A stretch of DNA of 64,000 nt from Paralichthys olivaceus (lineage: Eukaryota > Chordata > Actinopteri > Pleuronectiformes > Paralichthyidae): the NCBI RefSeq assembly GCF_024713975.1, contig NC_091098.1, positions 14,060,316 through 14,124,315 on the forward strand, in the 5' to 3' direction. The position numbers were made by a program, and so were the translations under genes. Shown here one piece after another: positions 14,501 through 24,480 of the stretch (positions are counted from its first letter, which is position 1; each line of letters starts with the position of its first letter). The notes beneath the pieces were generated by a model. The model saw only the letters and a program-made list of their open reading frames with translations. It searched no databases and was not told where the DNA came from.

Positions 14501-16328
14501 CAGGAATAAAATCTTCGATGTGACCATGTGTTTAATTTGATTTTGCAACAATGTGCGAAGTTACAATTTATGGGTCGTGACCACTGCGTGCCTGAACCAT
14601 ATCTAGGAGAAAGTGCGTTATTTAAGAATTAGGATGAGAAAAAGGCAGAGAAAGGGGAAGTTGTTTGCAGATGTTTGACTCCAAGCACTGCCTAATTCTG
14701 TACAGTGTTGTATGACCCTGTCATCATATTCGTGAGGGTATCTTCTGGATGCTCTAATATTCTCATTCCTGATTTTTAAGCATTTAAGTTGGCTTAAGGT
14801 ATGAATATTATTCAGTGTTACCATGTGAAAGGCTGATGATTTGTCTGTCGTGTTTCTCTGGGTCCTGTTTCGTCTCTGAAACCCTAAAATGAAAGGAAAG
14901 AACATATATTTTATTGAAACTTTTTTTCAACCAGTAAAGCCTCTTTATTAATATATATGACAAAAAGGATTTTTTAAAACAGATTGCACAAAATATTTCA
15001 CACAGGATCAGATTGTGTTGATGTAAAATTATGTAAAGTTGTATGCTAAATCATATGTAAAATCAAAACCTTAAAGACAACACAACAGCACTCTAAAACA
15101 TTAAAAACAATTAATTGATTAAGTCACAATGAAAAAATTCTTGCATATGAATTAATAATTATTTTGAAACATACTTACCCTGTTTTGTGTGTCTGCCACA
15201 GTCAGAGACAAAGGGATTCCAAAGACCATGGGCTATCCTGGGATCGGCACAGACTGCTGCGGCAAGCTGAAGGAGCCGGTGGTCGGTTTACAGGTGGACT
15301 CCATCGCTGACTCCATCGACTTATCAGGCAAGAACAAGAAGCGACGCAATCGCACCACGTTCAGCACTTTTCAGCTGGAGGAGCTGGAGAAAGTGTTTCA
15401 GAAGACACACTACCCAGACGTGTATGCCCGTGAACAGCTGGCACTGAGGACCGAGCTCACAGAGGCTCGGGTTCAGGTATGTTGCTATAAGGCAACTACT
15501 TCAAATTTTATAACTTTTCAATTTATACCTACAAGCAGGATAGAGTTTGTGGCCTGAATGAGACATGTTTTCATTTGAAGATTTTTCTGTTTTCTGTTAT
15601 ATAATCTTTTTGTATTTGAAAGGTTTGGTTCCAGAATCGTCGGGCTAAGTGGAGGAAACGGGAACGTTATGGGAAGATTCAAGAGGTCCGCAACCACTTT
15701 GCTGCTACATATGATATCTCTCTTCTCCCTCGCCATGATACATACCAGGTAGAGCCCACATTACATGCATGTTGTAATGGTGGAAGCACATTACTGATCC
15801 TGCTACAAGAATGAGCGCAGTGCAAAATTCCGCAAACTCAATCTGACCTTTCCTGATATTATACCTTGATTGGTTGTCATAGCAAAGTCTGAAGCATTGA
15901 CACAATTATTTAATCAAATTCCAAATCGGTTTTGTCCTCAATCTCTTCCCGTCCAGATGCAAGGCAACCTGTGGCCCGGGCCAGCTTCAGGAGGAGGCGG
16001 TGGTTCCGGTGCCGGTTGTGTTCTAGGAGCTGACTCCATCCCCTCATCCTGCATGAGTCCATACCCTCATCCCCACAGCAACCTGCAAGGCTTCATGGGT
16101 ATGCCCACATCCCCCAGCCACCCACACCACCACCCCCACCACCACCACCACCATCACCACCCGTCCCACCATCCAGGCATCAATGGCCTCTACTCACTCC
16201 ATGGCTTTCCAGGAGGCCTCGGGCCCCCCTCCATCGAGGGGCCTGAGACCGAATACAAGCCCACGGGCCTGGTGGCGCTGCGGATGAAAGCCAAAGAGCC
16301 GGGCAGCATCCTCTCCTGGCCTACATGA
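11191..16328 (+). CDS. alx3: ALX3, aristaless-like homeobox transcription factor (4 exons)
   Basis: Join 11191-11536, 15202-15476, 15623-15748, 15957-16328: 1,119 nt, 372 aa, all introns GT-AG and in frame. It encodes a nuclear DNA-binding protein of the paired-like class that acts in craniofacial and limb mesenchyme. Visible parts are a Pro/Ser-rich N-terminus, a homeodomain at about residues 162-221 with RRNRTTF at its start and [14 protein letters not shown] in helix 3 (Gln at homeodomain position 50), and a C-terminal OAR/aristaless motif ([11 protein letters not shown]) at about 354-364. ALX3 rather than ALX1 or ALX4 is indicated by [21 protein letters not shown], the GLYSLHGFP block near the C-terminus and synteny with rbm15. 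A His-rich tract (about 304-321) precedes the conserved tail. The start has a good context, and no in-frame upstream ATG gives a better model. Confidence 0.95.
11537..15201 (+). other. alx3 intron 1 (3.7 kb)
   Basis: AT-rich, with a TTA-rich patch near 11770-11800 and no credible alternative exon. The ORFs at 12535-12864 and 13648-14010 do not resemble proteins and lack paired splice sites. Confidence 0.8.
15202..15476 (+). CDS. alx3: alx3 coding exon 2 (most of the homeodomain)
   Basis: The acceptor CCACAG precedes TCAGAGAC. It encodes residues 116-207, from the linker through homeodomain position 46 (TELTEARVQ), and ends at the donor GTATGT. A homeodomain split at position 46/47 is the typical intron position of paired-like genes. 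Confidence 0.96.
15623..15748 (+). CDS. alx3: alx3 coding exon 3 (recognition helix)
   Basis: Residues 208-249. Starts [17 protein letters not shown] and ends at a [13 protein letters not shown] block before GTAGAG. Both boundaries are phase 0. Confidence 0.96.
15957..16328 (+). CDS. alx3: alx3 coding exon 4 (C-terminus, OAR motif)
   Basis: Residues 250-372 and the TGA stop. The acceptor GTCCAG precedes ATGCAAGGC. It carries a Gly stretch, a [10 protein letters not shown] block, a CAC-codon His tract encoded around 16119-16172, and the terminal LRMKAKEP motif. Confidence 0.95.
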   Translation: MQGNLWPGPASGGGGGSGAGCVLGADSIPSSCMSPYPHPHSNLQGFMGMPTSPSHPHHHPHHHHHHHHPSHHPGINGLYSLHGFPGGLGPPSIEGPETEYKPTGLVALRMKAKEPGSILSWPT

Positions 16329-16692
16329 CCACAACTGTGCCAGCCCCCCCATTATGCACTGACTGAGCCAAAGCCTATTACATTCCTAACCCATGCACAG
16401 TCCCAGATGTACACACCCACTTCACCATATGACTTAAATATTTCCCCGTAACATTTATGTAAGCCAACGTGGAGACATTTCACCATTCTTAATCTCTTGA
16501 CAGAGGAATTTCACGAACACTGAGAGCATCTTGAGCCTCCTGCACGAAACTCAACGTATTAATATGAACTTGTTCCCAGGTTTAGTTAGAAATGATAATG
16601 CTGAGACCAAAGAGGAAAGTTATTTAAGCATGTAAAAAAAATGTAATTATCCTATCAATCTTTGTTTTCATGTACTTCATAGTGTGACCAGT

Positions 16693-16698
16693 AATAAA
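16693..16698 (+). terminator. polyadenylation signal, alx3
   Basis: AATAAA about 365 nt after the stop codon, the first canonical hexamer downstream. Confidence 0.6.
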
Positions 16699-18144
16699 GT
16701 TATACATCTAAATCAACTGTCTTATTCAGTAGAAACGTTTTTTATTTTTATTTAAAACAATCATAGTCAAAATTGTTTGGCCTTGACGTGACTCTTTGAG
16801 AAAACAATAACCAAGAGAACTAACCAAAGGTCTGCGTCACATTTTTTTAACAGGGAATGTGGTTGTTAGGCAAAAATGCTTCACAGGCTGTGGTTGCCGT
16901 AAACAGGTTTTCTGCTCTGTGGTGAGACTCTGTTCAGGACATGCACAGGGACGACTGTATGTGCAACCTACTTGGCTTCACTTCAAGAGGCCTTCAGGTC
17001 TCACCTCATGTATCAGCAGCAAGTGGCAGGTTCATTAATGAAAAGCTAACTGAGCGACCACACTTCAGTATCGATGATGAAGTGGAGAGCCTCCCACAGA
17101 CGGCTGGCTTCAAGTTGGGGCAGGCAAGTCTCATTCACATCTGGTATCTGTGGTAAAACCCGACCAACTGAATAATAAGCTACACATCAATAGAAGTAGT
17201 TGGGGTTACCATGGTTCAGAGGGTATTTTGTTCAGTAATATTATTTGTCAGGTCATCCGCTTCCTTCTTTTATTTATAAATATTTACGTATTAATGAGTT
17301 GTTTCTCAAGAAGAAAATTAAATAAATGTGTTTCTGTGGCATAGTCTTTCCTGAATGCATGCTAATAATTGTTTTCAGGAAATCTCCTTGTCGTGCTTTA
17401 CCCCAAACAATTTACTTTATTGTCACGAAACTCTGAATTGCATGGTACCATCCCATCTGGGGTAAATTACTAAATACCAACATGTTCAGGGCAGATGTAC
17501 AAACATTTCAATCAGTTTGAGATTGAAAATCCAACTTGAATTCAGAGGGAAAAAAAGTGTTCCAGTGTTGGACAAAGCCCTCTCAAGCTCCACTTACTGC
17601 CCAGGAGTGTACATGGCTTACAGGGGAATACACTGGCTCTCCTTCCCCTGTGCTTTCTTCACCATGACAGCCATGCTGGGCTGGATTAGCTGCCATTCCC
17701 GTACTCTGTGTCGGGATTTTGTGTGAGCCACTGACATGTGGTTCCAATAGAAGAATGCACAAACCCATCAGAAACACTTTCCACACCCACAGCTTCGAAT
17801 TCCAGCCAGACCCTGGGAGACAGCAGCCCTCACTGCCATTACATAGTCCCCCTGATTAAATCCCAGATTAAGTGGAGAAGATAAGAAGACCTGTCAGTAG
17901 GGATAAGGGATTGAGGAGATGGCCATCTTTAGGAAAGCTAAAGAAATAGCAGATGGTGGATCAGTGCTGTGTTATATATTTATTTTTTAGAGAGGGAGAA
18001 GGTTAATCAAATTGATCCATCCATAAACACAGGAAACTGCATCCTAGGGTATTTTATACATTAACTTGTGAATAATGTCGGTTATAATAGAGTAACTCAC
18101 AATATAATAATTGCACTGTGGTTTATTTAACTGAAAAATACTTC

Positions 18145-18500
18145 AAGTGGTAGTTCACCCAAAAATGGAAATTCACTCATTATCTACTCACCACTATGCT
18201 GATGGAGGGGCGGGTGAAGAGTTTGAGTCCACAAAACACATTTGGGGTTTCAGGGGTAAACAGCGTTGCAGCCAAATCCTAAACAATTGAGGTAACTGGT
18301 GACATCTTCTGCAGAAAGAAAACATACAATTTCTTCATACTGCTCCTGTGGTGCCATCCAAGTGCACGTAAGCACCGACATTCAAATTTGAAATGACGTC
18401 ATTAACTTTTTTTCGCCAAAATGTCCTCTGCTATCCTCCTGCCTGGAGCCACGCACACACCGCACAAGCTCCTGCCTCTATGCTCCCGCCCAAGGGACAC
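18145..18500 (+). repeat. dispersed MITE-like repeat family E, copy 1
   Basis: Begins with GGTAGTTCACCCAAAAATGG, then ATTCACTCATTATCTACTCA, a GATGGAGGGG block, TTTGAGTCCACAAAACAC, TTTCAGGGGTAAACAGCGTTG and ACTGCTCCTGTGGTG. The same ordered blocks appear inverted at 44815-45115. I recognise this as a common teleost dispersed repeat from memory; the boundaries are approximate. Confidence 0.7.
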
Positions 18501-18985
18501 GTGAAGAAACCAGCGAGGACTCATGATAGCTGCAGTTAATGCAGAGGTGCAGCATTAGCTTTTTAAAACTGTACTGACTAAAAGACTGAGTGTGATTTGT
18601 TAGAAATAACAATAACAATAATACATCAACAACATTTAAACAGGCCCCTCTGGAGAAAAAAGAATAATACACTAATAATGATTTTATTATTGCTGCAGCT
18701 GCATATAAATAACCCAAAGGTAACTGAAATTTAACCAAATTAAACTGCAATCCAATCCAATCATAAAAGATTTGAAGCAATGCTCTCTGCCCTTTGTCAT
18801 GTCACACATGAGAAAACTTTATTTAACTTAAAAAGACCTAATCTTACACTATAGTTACATTGGTATTTAAGTAGTTTGGGCATTGGTTTTCTGACCCAAG
18901 CATCAATGGCTGGATGTGATTTGTTAAAAAAGAAAGTACTTCAATTATCCCTATATGCCTCTGTGGCTAGACAAAGTAAAAAAAA

Positions 18986-19040
18986 ATCCAGCCACAGCAT
19001 TAAAACCAGTTACCTGTTTCAATGCTGTGGCTGATTGGAT
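18986..19040 (+). other. 12-bp perfect hairpin stem
   Basis: The 12-mer at 18990-19001 (AGCCACAGCATT) is exactly complementary to 19021-19032, with a 19-nt loop. Adjacent ATCC/GGAT bases extend it after a small bulge. It could be a decayed transposon tip, a structured RNA or chance. Confidence 0.5.
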
Positions 19041-21315
19041 GAAATGAAAATGTTGACATGAGACTGTACAATGCCGGGGGCAGTCACTAACAAAGCATCA
19101 TTTAATGTGTCAGGGTCATAAGGTGAAGACTGTCACTAGAGTCTGGAAGTTACTGTACTCTCAGCCTCATTAATGGACTAAATAAAATATGATCTATTGC
19201 TCATTAAAACCCATAAAGTTGCCTCCTGCATGGACAATGCTCTGAGCTTTGAACTCAACAAGATTTATTATTGACTTATAATGCAAATATTGTGAACCAG
19301 CAGTTCCTTGCATTTGATGTGGTCAATCAGCATTTCAAACATAAACAGTGTGGAAACCCACTGTGTCCAACACAAATTCAAGACAGTCTGCCACGACAGC
19401 TTCATTCAGTAGTCCATCATCCAGAAAATAAAAAGTGATGATTTGCATTATAGTCTTCATAAAATATTTTAAAGGAATATCAAGATTTGTCTTTCTGGGT
19501 CTCTTTTTTTATACCATTTAAGGCAGCGATATTATACCTTCTCCAACTATTGGTATTTTTTATATACTCTCAGCTCAGAATGATTCCATCTACTCCACTT
19601 GCTTACAGAAGGTCATAGCATTCTCCTTGTTATTAGCTTGGAGTTCAATCTTGCTCAAATGGAAAGATGTGTCACCTCCAGAGACCAGCCAATAGACCAG
19701 AGATGTGATGCACAACATTAAGCTGGAAAAAAAAACTCTGATGCTCCCTCAACAGGTCTTTAGAGAAAGAAATCCTGGGAGCCACTGAAAATATATGTTA
19801 ATAGTCACCATCCAAGAACTATGACCTCATACCTCCACATCATGTCTTATTTTACCTTTAATACACTGCAATGCATTTGGTTTTCTGTTTATTTCTCTGT
19901 CTTTTGTGTTTTCCCTTTTACATGGTCTGGTTGTATACTTGTAATTTGAGATGTGTGTTGATGCTGTTGGAAAAAAAAAATAAAAAGGAAGAAATATCAA
20001 GATGTGCAAGAGGTATTTGATAGAAACTGCTCATTTGTGTTGAATTTAGATCCATTGAAAGCTGGGTTCAAAAGGCCCTGAACCGGAAAATGGGGAAATG
20101 ACTCCAGTGAAGGCCAAACAGTGTATCAGGTGGTCATTATCAGGTAATTCTGTTTTCTCATCTTGATTTGAGTCCAATTGACCTCCATTGCTTGATTAAG
20201 ACAGGTTGCCTTTCTATTTAAAGACTGTTTGTTATATCTTTGTATAGGCCACTGTACCTAAACTACTGTTCAAACACTGCCACCTTGTGGTATAAGATCA
20301 CTTTGTGTTACTGAGATAGAAATGTTGCTCTGTCCCTCCCCATCATTGTTTGATGTGAATTTTGCTTAGTTTAAGATTAGGGTTAACCAAACCAGGCTTG
20401 GAGAGTGACACAGTAAGGACACAGACAAGAAGAGGAATGGAGGACATGGAGACAGGAGGGGAGGATTTGGAGATTGAGACAGAAGTAATGGAGTGAGACG
20501 CAGCAACTTTAGAGTCCACAAGGACAAAAATGACTACAGAATTGAATGTTTTGCTATGGTTACCAAATCCAACAGATCCAGCCCATGTTCAGAACAATAT
20601 CAAGTCCAATTCTCAAATTCATATGGGCCCTGTAGTTACTGAGGCCCCTGAGTCCACCATGGTGCTCATAACAACACCTAAAGTCCTGCAGCATTAAAAC
20701 TTACATCAGCCATGATCAAGAATAAATATATGCACACATGGACATGAATGGGATTTTAACCCCTGAACTTTTTTGTCCAAAAGAAAGGGCCCTTTTTCTT
20801 GAGTAAGTAGTTCTATGTATTATATGATTGTACTGACTGTATGTTTCAGTAATTTTCTGTTAATGTACAGTATTTTTTCAGTAATTATAGGGGATTTTTC
20901 CAGATATGTTTAGTTATTCCCTGATATATTTCTGGTAATTTTCCAGTAATTTTATTGGGCCATTTTTTTTTAACATTCTTTGAGTATTTTTTTAGGAAAT
21001 GTCTGTAATTCAAATATTTGATCTTTTACAGTTTTAAATGATATGTGAATAATATTAAACAAACTCTCAGGCATATAGTTGAAGCGTCTTATAATATCAG
21101 CATGTTTTTATTTCTTGTTATCACTAGACGAATAAAATGAGTAGAAGACTAAAGCAGGAAGCTAATATAAAACACAAATAGCTTATATATAATATATTAT
21201 AATACTTCGTCACCTCGGTGATAAATATGAAAATTAAACACAAACAGTTATCTAAATGTTCCATCCCTACCGGATGATTGACAGGCGCTTTAAAAGTTTT
21301 CCACCCACTTTTTAA

Positions 21316-21367
21316 CCAATCAGGGGGAAGAGGCGGGCCTTGACGCTAATCTTTACAAAATGGCGGC
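21316..21367 (+). promoter_or_regulatory. rbm15 promoter: CCAAT box, GC box and YY1-type element
   Basis: In order: CCAAT at 21316-21320, GGCGGG at 21332-21337 and CAAAATGGCGGC at 21356-21367. The last fits the YY1 consensus, which in TATA-less promoters often sits at the transcription start. The start codon follows 130 bp later. The start site itself is inferred. Confidence 0.65.
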
Positions 21368-21395
21368 TGTTGTTGTTTTGCCGCAGGGTCAGTGA
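21360..21395 (+). CDS. short upstream ORF in the rbm15 leader
   Basis: The ATG inside the YY1-type element opens an 11-codon frame (MAAVVVLPQGQ, then TGA) ending 96 nt before the rbm15 ATG. It is translated only if transcription starts upstream of 21360. Such ATGs within YY1 sites often lie right at the cap and are then skipped. Confidence 0.35.
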   Translation: MAAVVVLPQGQ

Positions 21396-21491
21396 ATAAA
21401 TCCGCTTTTCTTTTCTTTCATTTTCTGCACTAATTTGCAGAAACAGCTCTAAAAACCAGGCGCCCCAGGGAACGGCTCCGTGACGACTGAA

Positions 21492-24044
21492 ATGAAAGGC
21501 AAAGAGCGGTCGCCGATTAAAAAGCGCTCCCGGGCCTTGGACGATATTCGAGACCGAGGAGGATGCCACCCGACCAGCAAGAAAATGGGGGCTCTCTCCG
21601 TTTCCAGTGGGAGTAATAATGGAAACAGCTCGACCAAAGGCGACGGCGGCTCCACGAGAAGGAGTCTACTCGGCGAGAAGAGGGACCGGGATTTCGACAG
21701 TCACAGCCGGACTGGGAACAATCACAGTTGTCAGTCTGCTGCCGCCAGCTCCGTCGGTAAAAACCACAGCCTGAGCCTGACGCTGGATTTAGCCTCGCCG
21801 AGGACCACGTCGCGGGGGGAGCAGCGGGTCCAGCCGCCCAGCACCGAGAGTGAGTACAAGACGCTGAAAATAAGCGACCTCGGCACCCAGCTGAGCGACG
21901 AAGACATAGAGGACGGACTCTTTCACGAGTTTAAAAAATTCGGAGACGTGAGCGTCAAGATCAGCCGCAGCAACGACGAGCGGATCGCGTTCGTGAATTT
22001 CAGGAAGCCGGAGGACGCCCGGGCCGCGAAGCACGCCAGGGGCCGGCTGGTGCTGTACGACCGGCCGCTGAAGATCGAGGCGGTGTACATTAACAGGAGG
22101 AGAAGCCGCTCCCCGGTGGAGAGAGACTTGTACGGTGCAACCCAGAGCCACAGACATTTGCAGAGACCCCTCTCGCCCACGGGGCTCGGGTACAGAGACT
22201 ACCGGCTGCAGCAGCTGGCCTTAGGACGGCTCCCCCCGCCCCCGCCGCCTCCTTTGCCCAGAGAGCTGGAGCGGGACCGGGAGTTTGCTCTGTTTGAAGC
22301 CAGGGCACGTCCAGCTTTCATTGCGGAGCGAGCAGCTTTTCGTGAGGAGGATTTTATCTCTCCGGAAGATGACCAAAGAGCCAACAGGACGTTGTTTTTA
22401 GGCAACCTGGATATAACGGTGACAGAGGCCGACCTGAGGAGAGCCTTTGACAGGTTCGGGGTGATCACAGAGGTGGACATTAAGAGACCCACACGGGGAC
22501 AAACCAGCACGTATGGATTTCTGAAATTTGAGAACCTTGACATGGCTCACCGTGCTAAGCTAAGTATGTCTGGGAAAATAGTGGGTCGCAATCCCATAAA
22601 GATAGGCTATGGGAAAGCAACTCCCACCACACGCCTGTGGGTGGGTGGGCTTGGACCCTGGGTTCCCCTAGCTGCTCTAGCAAGGGAGTTTGATCGTTTT
22701 GGTACTATAAGGACCATTGACTACAGGAAGGGGGACACCTGGGCCTACATTCAGTATGAAAGTTTGGACGCTGCACAGGCGGCATGCACACACATGAGGG
22801 GCTTCCCATTGGGGGGTCCTGAGAGAAGACTGAGAGTGGACTTTGCTGACACTGAACATCGTTACCAGCAGCAGTTTCTGCAGCCTCTCCCTATACCACC
22901 TTTTGACATGGTGGCTGAGTCATTTGTCCACCGTGCCACACCTGAACCACTGAGGGTCAGGGAACGGACTCCACCTCCGCTTCACTTTAGGGAGAGAGAA
23001 CTCTTTCCTGGAACTGAGTGGCCCAACCCAGCTATTCGCGAACGGGTACGTGCCTCACCCTTCGAGCCCCTGGAGCACTTGGAACGCGAGCGGCGGGCAC
23101 GGGAGCCTTGGTCTTTGGAACGAGAGCTGCAGGGACGAGAACCTGTTCGCAAACGGCGTGTAATGGAGGATGGCCGTCACATAGACCACTCCCCTGACAG
23201 CACTGAGAGGACAGTAAGGCGAAGGCGTGCTTCTCCAGATGGCAGTCCTGGAGGTAGCAGCAGAGATGGAGGCCGCTTCAGTGACTCAGAGCGCCCTGTG
23301 CGGGGCGAAAGACCCTCCCCAGTACGAGAACGCCACACCAGCCTGGAGAGAGGTGGCACTGAACGGAGATTAAAAAATCAGAGTCTCTCTGACAAGGCAC
23401 CTTCAAGCAGCAGTGTTTCTGCAGTTGGAGAGCGAAAGCGTAAAGCAGGTGAAGGTGGTAAAGGGCCGGCTAAGAGAGAACGTTCTGAGGGAGGTTCTAA
23501 GGGAGGCCAGCTGTCCAAGTCGGACGGCACCAGACTCAGTTTGGCCTGGCAAGGTATGCTGCTGCTGAAAAACAGCAACTTTCCAGCCAACATGCACCTG
23601 CTGGAGGGTGACCACAATGTAGCCAGTGACCTGCTTGCTGAGGGCACAACGGGGAGGCAGGTGAGCGAGCTAAAGATCACCCAGCGTCTTCGCCTGGACC
23701 AGCCCAAGCTCGATGAGGTGTCCCGACGCATCAAGGTGGCAGGTCCCGACGGCTACGCCATTCTACTGGCAGTTCCCGGCACTACAGAAGATGCATCTTC
23801 GTCTGACCCCGCAGCCTCAACCCAGCGGCCACTTCGGAACCTGGTGTCCTACCTCAACCAAAAACAAGCAGCAGGAGTCATCAGCCTGCCTGTGGGAGGG
23901 AGCAGAGATAAAGACAACACAGGGGTTCTTCATGCTTTCCCTCCCTGTGATTTCTCTCAGCAGTTCCTGGATTCCTCTGCTAAAGCTCTGGCTAAAAGTG
24001 AAGAGGACTATCTGGTCATGATTGTGGTGCGTGGAGCATCTTAA
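21492..24044 (+). CDS. rbm15: RBM15 (OTT1), Spen-family RNA-binding protein
   Basis: An intronless ORF of 850 codons plus stop. A spliceosome- and chromatin-associated nuclear adaptor that recruits the WTAP-METTL3 m6A methyltransferase to RNA and influences splicing and blood development. Domains in order: a low-complexity Ser/Gly/Arg N-terminus, RRM1 (about 122-201, with YKTLKISDLG and IAFVNF), a PPPPPPPLP linker, RRM2 (about 298-374, TLFLGNL and YGFLKF), RRM3 (about 379-452, RLWVGGLG and AYIQYE), an Arg/Ser/Glu-rich region, and a C-terminal SPOC domain (about 676-846, with LKITQRLRLDQPKLDEV). RBM15 rather than RBM15B is supported by the MKGKERSP start and synteny. The start is the ATG at 21492: an in-frame GTG lies four codons upstream, but a stop at 21450 precedes it and there is no earlier ATG. 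The human N-terminal extension, as I recall it, is absent. It ends VVRGAS in the same exon. Confidence 0.97.
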   Translation: MKGKERSPIKKRSRALDDIRDRGGCHPTSKKMGALSVSSGSNNGNSSTKGDGGSTRRSLLGEKRDRDFDSHSRTGNNHSCQSAAASSVGKNHSLSLTLDLASPRTTSRGEQRVQPPSTESEYKTLKISDLGTQLSDEDIEDGLFHEFKKFGDVSVKISRSNDERIAFVNFRKPEDARAAKHARGRLVLYDRPLKIEAVYINRRRSRSPVERDLYGATQSHRHLQRPLSPTGLGYRDYRLQQLALGRLPPPPPPPLPRELERDREFALFEARARPAFIAERAAFREEDFISPEDDQRANRTLFLGNLDITVTEADLRRAFDRFGVITEVDIKRPTRGQTSTYGFLKFENLDMAHRAKLSMSGKIVGRNPIKIGYGKATPTTRLWVGGLGPWVPLAALAREFDRFGTIRTIDYRKGDTWAYIQYESLDAAQAACTHMRGFPLGGPERRLRVDFADTEHRYQQQFLQPLPIPPFDMVAESFVHRATPEPLRVRERTPPPLHFRERELFPGTEWPNPAIRERVRASPFEPLEHLERERRAREPWSLERELQGREPVRKRRVMEDGRHIDHSPDSTERTVRRRRASPDGSPGGSSRDGGRFSDSERPVRGERPSPVRERHTSLERGGTERRLKNQSLSDKAPSSSSVSAVGERKRKAGEGGKGPAKRERSEGGSKGGQLSKSDGTRLSLAWQGMLLLKNSNFPANMHLLEGDHNVASDLLAEGTTGRQVSELKITQRLRLDQPKLDEVSRRIKVAGPDGYAILLAVPGTTEDASSSDPAASTQRPLRNLVSYLNQKQAAGVISLPVGGSRDKDNTGVLHAFPPCDFSQQFLDSSAKALAKSEEDYLVMIVVRGAS

Positions 24045-24474
24045 AAATCAGAACACACTAAGTTCAAGTCATGTAAAAAAAAAAAGAAAAAAGATCTGCT
24101 GTATGTCAGTAACTATTGCATGCTGTGTGTTCTGCATTATGGGGTGCACTAGTATGGTTCTTGAGTGTTGTATGTTGCCATGTAATCCACTAAAAAGGAC
24201 AAACTGTGCCCTACAGAAACTAAAAGGTTGTGTGGTTTTGAAATTATTTTTAAAAGGGTGTATGAATTAATTGCTCACAAAGTCATAAACCATTCAGTCA
24301 GAATACTGTAAAACATGAGGAGCATTTGAGGAGTAAATTTCAATGTAATTCAACAAGACTTAGATTATATGGAAAACGTGGTTCATATGCAAGTTTAAAA
24401 TCTCAGCTATCCAGATATAGCACGAGAAAATTCTAGATAAATAGAAGGAGTGGACACAATAACACCTCCATGAC

Positions 24475-24480
24475 AATAAA
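24475..24480 (+). terminator. candidate polyadenylation signal, rbm15
   Basis: AATAAA about 430 nt after the stop codon. Confidence 0.4.

Larger units (their letters stand above)
16720..21290. other. alx3-rbm15 intergenic region
   Basis: No supported gene. It holds a MITE-like repeat (18145-18500), a 12-bp-stem hairpin (18986-19040) and AT-rich sequence. I recall UBL4B, SLC6A17 and KCNC4 lying between these genes in human, but nothing resembling them was recognised here. Confidence 0.6.

Noticed and set aside
15870-15956. ORF extension upstream of alx3 exon 4
   Set aside because: Intronic. The acceptor CAG at 15954-15956 gives a continuous ALX3 frame and the upstream residues have no counterpart in the family.
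16941-17344. Two small plus-strand ORFs downstream of alx3
   Set aside because: No splice sites, family resemblance or shared codon character; they overlap the AT-rich 3' flank.
21480-21491. Extending rbm15 to the in-frame GTG
   Set aside because: GTG is not a normal start in vertebrates, and the ATG at 21492 gives the family's MKGKERSP start.
21789-23734. Several minus-strand ORFs inside rbm15
   Set aside because: Shadows of the long plus-strand coding sequence; no homology and no splice context.
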